Source: Reticulitermes lucifugus
Lineage: Eukaryota; Arthropoda; Insecta; Blattodea; Rhinotermitidae
Direction: 5' to 3'
DNA length: 43,772 bases
NCBI GenBank assembly: GCA_026260175.1
Contig: JAKCWW010003988.1
Coordinates: forward strand, 301-44,072
In this document: positions 33,401 through 42,400 of the stretch, one piece after another
Layout of the letters: the number at the start of each line of letters is the position of its first letter
How positions within the stretch are numbered: position 1 is the stretch's first letter
Notes under the pieces: generated by a model
The model's input: the letters and a program-made list of their open reading frames with translations, nothing else
Databases searched by the model: none
What the model was told of the DNA's origin: nothing
Position numbers and translations under genes: made by a program

Positions 33401-36400
33401 TAGAAATGATATATCTTGTGAGTGGCACAGGTGTCTGTCTGCAAACAACATGTTTCTCTCTTGCACACCAGTGGAGGCATCCAGTACCCTTAAAAACTAG
33501 TGTGAAAATGGTTGTCGTCATCCATCCTTTTCTTATTTATATATTATTTCACATTTCCATGGTTTCACTGAATTTAGAACTGTGTTTGACACGCATATAA
33601 CAAATAACAGGAATAATTACACTAAATCACCCAGCTTCTAGTTGTCAAACTTACGGTGAAGCAGAGTGACACAATAACAATACTGTACTAACAGCTGCAG
33701 AACATAGTTTGCAGGTTTGCTACCTTCCTAATTCCCCACCGTACAGCCATCACTCACACTTGGTCGACACTTGGCAAAATTCCGTAAGTTTACAGTAATC
33801 AGTATAGACAAGTTACCGCTTCTGTTTGTTCCAAAACATCATGTTACTTTTGCTTCTTTTCTCTCAGTAATGATAATTTTGGGATATTGTGGGTAAGGAC
33901 CAAGAATTCTAAATGACACTTCAAGAAGCAATGCATGTGATTTAATTATACAGTGTATTGTTTATATAGACAGTTTTTTGGGACCAGAAGACATGACCAT
34001 TACTTGAAGGAAAAGACAGATGCGGGAATGTTGGCTGGAGTTGTTGCTGTATGTGTATTGAAAAGAGCATGTCATGTACAGTAGTCCCCCCCGTATCCTC
34101 GGGTGATACGTTCCAAAACCTACTGTGGATGCCCGAAACCGCGGATAATGGCGAATCCTATATATAAGTCGTTTTTCGTTTACATACATACCTATGATAA
34201 ATTTTAATTGATAAATTATGCACAGTAAGACATTAGTAACATTAAATAATAATAAAATACATGGTACATTACTATACTTGTGCTCTCTCTCTCTCAAATT
34301 AACGGGATTCTGATGTTTTAGCTTAACCCTCAAGGGACGATGGAGCAATGAAAAATATCTTGTACACACACAGTGCAAATACATTTTTACATTTATTTCT
34401 TAAAAAATATCTCAGACGATGTTGATGGTTGGGGATCGTCGATAGTGGACATGGTTTGTTTTTCAACCTTTTGGAAAAACATTGTGCTAGGAAGTTGTTT
34501 CTTTCTCTTCAGCTCATCAAACATTTGCTGGAGAGGTTCTAATGCTTCGGTGATTATACGGGTGATTTTAATGCTGCGTTCCATCATAGGATCATAATCC
34601 ATGATTTTTTCCTTTAAAGTCTGTGCAATCCAAAACATTTTGCCAAATTTTTCCAATGTCCACATTGCTGGTTCTGTTTCATTTTCTTTTTCCTCAGCTT
34701 CCTTTTCCTCTGTCGATGACTTGTCAAGTTCTTCTAATTCTTCATTCGTCAACACTTCTCAATGTTCTTCAATATGTTCTTCCACTTCATCAATCATATC
34801 GACGGATCCCTCTCCACCAACTTGTCTTGCCACGCGAATGATTTTCTTCACCTCTGCATCGATAGCTGGGAAGCCTTCAAATCATTCATGACTTCACTCC
34901 ATAAGTTCTTCCAACAGGCATTTACGGTTTCTGGTTTTAAGTCATCTGCTTTGATAAATGTTATTGCATCGGCAATAGTGAATGATTTCCAGCATTCCAT
35001 AATTTCTAGGTTAGGCTCTGCATCAATTGCTGCTCGAATCTGCTCAAATACGAGGCGGGTGTATATGGCCTTGACACACCGGATGATCCCCTGGTCCAGA
35101 GGCTGAAGCAGTGAGGTTGTGTTTGGTGGCAAAAACACAACCTTAACATTTTCATTCTCTATGGCAATAGATGTTGGATGGCCTGGTGCATTGTTTGTTA
35201 TTAATAAGACTTCAAATGGCAACCCTTCCTGTTCCAGGTATTTTTTAACTTCGGGGATGAAGCATTGGTGAAACCATTCAGTATGAAGCGCGGCTGTCAC
35301 CCACGCTTTCTGATTGTGCCAGAAGATGGGCAGATAGCTTTTGTTTTTATTCTTGAGGGTGCGAGGATTCTTCGCTCGGTACACCATGCCTGACTTGATC
35401 ATATGCCCTGCAGTGCTGCCACATAGTACCAGAGTTAATCTGTCGTTCCAGGCTTTGAATCGTGATGTCTGCTTTGCACGTTTGTGAATGTATGTTCTAT
35501 TGGGCGTCTTTTTCCAAAACAAGCCAGTTTCATCGCAGTTGAAGACTTGTTTTGGATGGTAGCCTTCCTCCTCGATCAACTTCTTCAATTCTGCTGGAAA
35601 CATGGCAACAGCTTCTTCATTGGCAGACGCAGCCTCTCCAGTAATTTTTATATTTTTAAAATTATGCCTATTCCTGAATCTATGCAACCATCCCTTACTT
35701 GCTGTAAATGGCTTGGTGTCCTTCTCTTCAGTGGATTCTTTCTTAAAGTCTTCGTATAGGCCTTTTGCTGTAACCATAGGCATATGTTTCCTGTTCATAT
35801 CTTCAACCCACAAATTTAATGCTTTTTCCATCTTAACTAACACCGTATCACGCACTGTAGACGTAACTTTCGCAGTTTGAGTTGCCACAGCAAAACTAGA
35901 CCAAATTTTTTTTTCGTTCTTTACCACCTCACGATTGGAAGATTCATTCTTGCCGTACATCTTAGCAACCTCCGCATACGATTATTTTTTCTTGTTTTAT
36001 CAAGTCGAGAATTAGCATTTTTCACTGATGGGAAGTATTTCACAGCTTCTCTTAGGCTTTGAAGAACTGCCAACATCACTACTTTTGCACTTTGGGGCCA
36101 TTATTAAGCAAAATCAAGGGTTATTTTCACAACAACACTGTGATGACGTGGCAATGAATGCGGACGACGAGAACGCTAGAGGGTAACTGGATGCAAGTAA
36201 AGCGGGCCAGCGTGGGTACAGAGGACAAAGAGAGATGAGTCATGTACTGAGCATGACGGGGCGGGAAGGGTTCACCATGTTACTCAGAATGGAGCGCAAT
36301 TTGAAACTTATGACTTGTTTATTTCTGGAATTTTCCATTTAATATTTTCGGGCTGCTGTAAACTGTGGATACGGGGGTTCTACTTTATTTGTAAATGTTC

Positions 36401-39400
36401 CATGTAGTGGGGGTATCTGTACAGGAGTGCACACACATTTTGTATAGATATTGTTGTGTTGGAGACCTCATTCGGAAATGGAAGTGTAGTATGTAGAATG
36501 ACATTTGTACCTGAAACTAGCAGTTTTCTGGATCATATATGTTGCCTTCAATTACCATGTTGTGTTCTTACTCTCATGATTTCATATAGCATGTCTTCAG
36601 TTTCCATGGACTTGGATTTGTGCCATGGAAAGCACATTTATTTTTAGCTGCAGTTACAAATCCTTTCTCTCTGTGGGACCCATTTCTGCAGACATAGCTT
36701 TTGCACTTCAGATGTCCTTCCTGCTGCTTTTCTTATGTTCTCATGATATTTCATAGCTTCATGATTGAACTTTGCAGTGTATCTTGCTTTCTTCCTTCAT
36801 CACATTGTCCAACAGTATTACTGTTTCATGTGCAAACAGTGATGAACTACAGTGAAACTCTTTAAAGAAACTTTTGAAAATTCCAAAAAAATCTGACTTA
36901 GGTGAGAAATATCTCAAAATGGTAGGACGAAAAGTTCTATTTTTTTATTTTTTTGTGAACTTGTTGCATATGTATGCTGAATTTGTATAATTTGCAGCTG
37001 TCTTAACACATTCTCGTCTGTACCTGACCATCTAACCATTTTGTCTGTAACCTTTCATTCACATTTTTATTTACATCTTTAACTATACTGTCACTGACTT
37101 TTCATTCACAAGTTCACATTTCATTCCAGATGTTTACTTTTCCTTGAAATATTTGTCAAGCGTGGGTTGTTTTGCTGTTTTTCCAAAAACAGTTACAGTA
37201 TACATCTTCAGATTCAATTGGCTTTGAACTATGTGCTGTGGGACATCCGTGACCATAAGGGGTGGGCACTAGTTCCAGTCACTTTCACTAACTCTGCAGT
37301 GTCTTGAATTTATTTTCTGGAATTGCTGATGTAACTTACCTGCACACAGTCGCGCTACACCTCAACACATTTGTTTTACCGCCGATAAATTATGTTTAAA
37401 CAAGTTGTTGTGTGCAAGCACCCACACATCTGGCGTCAGACTGCTGTTTCCCCAGCGCGGTGGCTTCCGCACCTCATGGTAGAACTCCGTGCCAGCAAGG
37501 TGGAACCCTGGGTGACATCGGCTAGGGTGCTTAAACTTCTTCAAATGTTACTGGCTGCCTGAGCTCCCTCCTAGTGCCCGGCCAGTTGAAGCAGCAAGTC
37601 AGCTTCCACATGCCAGCGTTGCCAAATGTAGGCTCATGCAGTTCACGGAACAGCTAGGATAGGCTTCCGGCCCCCCCAATACAATGTTTCGGTCGTCGTG
37701 ATGGAAGAGTGACAGAGACCAAGTAATGGGGATTGACTGATTGCAGTCTCTGCATCGTGGGAGAAATACAACATCCCCACGCCATGAGGTTGCATCATTC
37801 TGCTGTGTCAACCTTGCAGAAATGGCCTTGGAGATTAACCTATATGAACTGACCGCACCATTTGAACGCTGTATTTTGGAAACAGAACGAATGGAAGCTT
37901 GGGGAAATTGTTTAAGATTTTTATACAGAAAATATGTTAAACGGGCAAAAAAAATTTTTCGTTGTGAACCTTTGTTACTTCTTAGGCAGGAAATTTTCTT
38001 ATGCGGGGACGTATTTGAAGTGCAACGTGTAATGTTAATCAAGTGGGAGAATTTTGGTGCTTTCTTATCCTGACGTCTTAGCCGGGAAAACATCTTAACT
38101 GGAGACGTCTTAAGCGAGTTTCACTGTACTAAATTCTATGGATGGTGCCAAATTGGCACTGTCTGATGGCTGGTCATTTGTTACATACAAATTCTTACTG
38201 TTACAATTACTACTGTCATTTATCAATCTCTAAGAAGATTGCATAATATTTTGTTTTTAAATGGTTCCAATTTCTCCCTGTGGCCATTACATTTCTGATT
38301 TTTCCTTTTTTTCCATTTTAAATTGTGGTGCAGCTAGTATTCATGTACATATGGTATGGTATGTTTATATGCATTGTAAAGGGTTCTGTATCAGATGGAG
38401 TTGAAGTTTTGTCTGGGGTAATGTGGGTGGTATTACTTCTGAAAATTAAAATTTGTTAAAGTGTTCATTCATAACATACTTATTTTCATAGGTAATCCGA
38501 TGTTGGTAATTCCTACATTGAGCAACTGGGTTGTGATCTACCCAAATAGACTACAAAGAGAAGCCCAGAACTTTGTAACCACTTTGGTTCGTGCTGCTCA
38601 GGGCATGAGATTTGTCATCCCACAGCCATATTTGTGAGTTGCCTTTTACTTGTGTTTTGTGCACACACCTAGGTATTAAGTTCACAGTGCAACTGGAACA
38701 GGATGAAGCTTACTGTTTATGTTTTTAAATAGCAAACAGGAAGGCATAGGATTGTGGACTGAATGGTAGCAGGCATGCCCCAAATTTAATCTGCTCTTAA
38801 TTCCTTCATGCTTGCCATTTCATTTATGAGTTCTCAGCAAACAGAAAGAAGGATTTTTTTGTGCTCTGTATTAACAGCAGATTAGTATTTTGGAAAAATT
38901 GTTGATCAGAATAATTGTAATATTTTGCTTTCTTTTAGCTTTGGTATTCCTGATGATCGTGCTGCAACATATGTGGAGGCACTGGAGCAAGTAATCTCGG
39001 GCAATGACCCCCAGTTGATAATGTGTGTTGTAAGCAACAATCGCTTAGATCGTTATGCTTCAATCAAGAAGAAATGCTGTTTAGACAGAGCAGGTGAGTT
39101 GGACTTTAACTTTGATTGGTGTTCTTACCAATAGGCTTTGTATCTGCTAATTGAAGGTTGACCGTTAAGGCGCCTTCACTTGTAGATACCGGTGAATGTT
39201 GCCGAGCGGGAGCAGATAGGTAGTGTTGACTTGGGGTTTGAAGAAAATACAAGTAATGATGAAGCCAGAAGAAGGTTTATTACGTAGATGCTGGCAGGTC
39301 TAGCCCGCCTGACGTCCAGACTGACAGTGCGACTAAGAGTGCCCGTCAGGTTGAGTAACACAAGTTTATATAGTCTGATTATTCTCTTCTTATCTCAACT

Positions 39401-42400
39401 CTGACGTGGCTTACAACCAGATGCTCTTAATTAGATATGTTGAATGTTTTGGGACCAGATGCTTATACTTTACAAAAGTGCTTTCAAAATACTTTTAGAG
39501 TTTAAAGTCAGACGTTAAAAAGAATTATCATCCTATTAGGGCAGGGGTTAGACTACAGTTTAAATGTCTTTCACAATATTTCACAGTATGACACCACTTA
39601 ACTAGACTCAGCTGTCGTACAGACGTTGTACCCTACATGTCGTAATACATTTAGAAGAGTTATCTGTTTTGGGTCAGACTGCTTATTGTCACTTAGGTTC
39701 AAAGCATTGCACTAAACTTGTCACACAGACGTAATAATCTTAAATTGGACAGTGCTCCCTTCCTGTTTGTCTGACTGCACTTTGAACCTCCTCTAAAAAT
39801 AACATCATCTGAAATAACATAGTCTGGTTGCCTGTCTCTTGCACAATAATGAACTGAAAGGTTTCTTATATCTTGCACAATGAATAATGTATTAAATGGA
39901 ATTACTCATTACAATACCTATATAAGTAATACCTCTACACTACCTCTATATAACACCTCTAATAGGCACACCTTCAGCATAACACCTCTAATATGCACAC
40001 CTTTAGCATATATAACAGCTTGTTGGTTATTCTTATGGGGTTTTTGGTTGTTTTTAGTAAATACTGGTAGTAAGAGATTTTGTGCTTTTGTGTAATGTAA
40101 TGCAATGCCTTAACAGTGTACTTTTTATTTGAACTTCTTAGCTTATAAAGAGGGGTGCACAAATCCTGGGAACTAGGTCACCTAGGGAAATAAATTTTGT
40201 ATGGTGGCACCTAATATTTATGAGTCGTCATTATCGAACTTGCTCCATATCACCCTTCTGGCACCTGGGATTTTGAGGTGGCTCATAGATTCTTGGAAAA
40301 TTTGTGCATCGCACTATATGATTGTAATTATAGTATGAAAAGGTGTGGAATGGGTATTTGAATTGAACAGTGCTCTGGTTGTGTGTATTTAGGAATTGAG
40401 AAGACCATACACTAAAAGTTAACAATGCCATCAGTTACTGGGATTTTATGTCAGTGATCAATGAATGAACAAATATGAATCCTTGGTGAAATGATAACAG
40501 AAAAATTGAAGTACTCAGAAAACCCTGTCCCACTTGGTTCACCACAAATCCCACAGGGACTGGCATGGGATTGAATCTGGGCCTGGGCATGTCCTGACCT
40601 TGGACTTTGAAATGGGATGAGAGACAGCATAACAGAGTGGTAGCAGCAAGTCTGTACATGAAATTGGTTTTACTTCTCATCTTACTGTAATGAAGTGCTT
40701 GTGTTGTGGCAGTGGCTTTCCTACTGTTAAGCTAGGCACACCTTGAGGTACAGTTTCGTCACATTTGGCCAGTGCTCTTGTCATGTGAAACTTAGCATGT
40801 GTAGTAATAGTTCAGAATCGGATTTAAATTTGGAAGTTAATGAATTGGTATTGTTTTACAATGTGATTAAAAGGAGACTTGTTTTTGAAAAGGATTTGCG
40901 AGGAAGTAATGTAGTCAGATCGGGAATTTGCCTTAACGTCTGATTTTCTAGGTGTAAGATATACTGTTGTATAATCTGAGCAATCAACAGTGTCATCGTG
41001 CATATGCACGCTCGCGTGCGCGCGCGCACACACACACACACACTTCAGGCTGAACAGGGGGTGGTTTGATGGTGTGCATAATCTCCTTGGAAGGGATGTA
41101 CTGGCTGAAGTATGCAACACCCAGAAGCCAATTGGAATTGAAAAAATCTAGCATTGCAGTATATATATCGAACCATGTGGCCGTGTACCCGGCTGGAGCA
41201 GAAGTCTGCCTCAAACACAAACTCGTGCAGGCTGACAGAGCTGTGGGCATATGCTGTAATGTTTTGCTCTTAATATAGTTACATGGATACAAAAATCTGC
41301 CGTGAACTGTGCCACATTTCTTATTACTTGCATGTCATATGTGCCTAGTTTTAGCCTTGCTTTCCACCATTTTTTGTTATGTAACCTTGAGAAAGAGAAA
41401 CAACAAGTTGCACAGGTATGTGAGTCTGCACCAGCAGTGGTTAAATATAAACAAGACCTTGCAAGTGATTGTAACAATGGAAGTTCTAACCAGCACTCAG
41501 TATTACCAAATAACTTCACTTTATGCAACAACAGATGTTTATGTTACTTTTTTAATATGTCAGCGCAGTGAATCTCCCTGCTGTAAGCCATACATGTAAT
41601 AACAGGATTCCACTCTATTTGACTGTATCATTGCAGCATCTGTCCATCTGTTAGATTAAACAGAAATCTTAATTTATAATTGCTGTTAATTTTGAGGAAA
41701 AGTAAGGTATTGTTGCAACTGTGTTTTGCTAACAGTTTTGAAATGGCACATAATTAATCACATTATTTATTCAAGGTTTAAAGACTACAGATCTTATGTA
41801 AGAAATTGCAACAATTTCATAAATATCTTTATGGTATATTGGCATTAAAGAAGCATGCTTTGGAAAGCTGTTTAATTTCAATGTTTCTGATTAACATTTT
41901 ATTTACCTGATGAGAAATATTTTGCTGGATAAATTTCTTTTGTTGTTGTTTCAGTCCCAACTCAAGTGATACTGGCTAAGAACCTGATTGCTAAAGGTGT
42001 GATGTCTATTGCTACAAAAGTGGCAATTCAGCTGAGCTGTAAGATTGGAGGTGCTCCCTGGACCGTTGAAATTCCACTTACTGTAAGTGAATAGTGATCT
42101 GTTTGTTTATATAGCATAATTACCTTTCAACCTTTTCAGGACATTTTACCATAGGTTCTTTTCACTGTTTGTCTTTGTCCTTTAACGTGGTTCCCTCGTG
42201 CCTCAGTGGGTGCAGCATTACTGGCTGTTTGTAATATTTTAGATGAAGAAAATATATAATGTGTGATTTTTAAATAAGTTTCATTGGTTGGCCAGTGATA
42301 GCAGCATGTTATGAATTTCTTCAAATTAAGAAGTGCCTTGTGTCCCTGAGGTGGGAAAGAAAATGTACAGGTGTATTTCACTCATCTGCAGATTGATTAA

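Noticed and set aside
37599..38093. 164-codon minus-strand and 110-codon plus-strand frames inside the pogo-like element
   Set aside because: They overlap on opposite strands, lie in a non-autonomous element and show no transposase motif.
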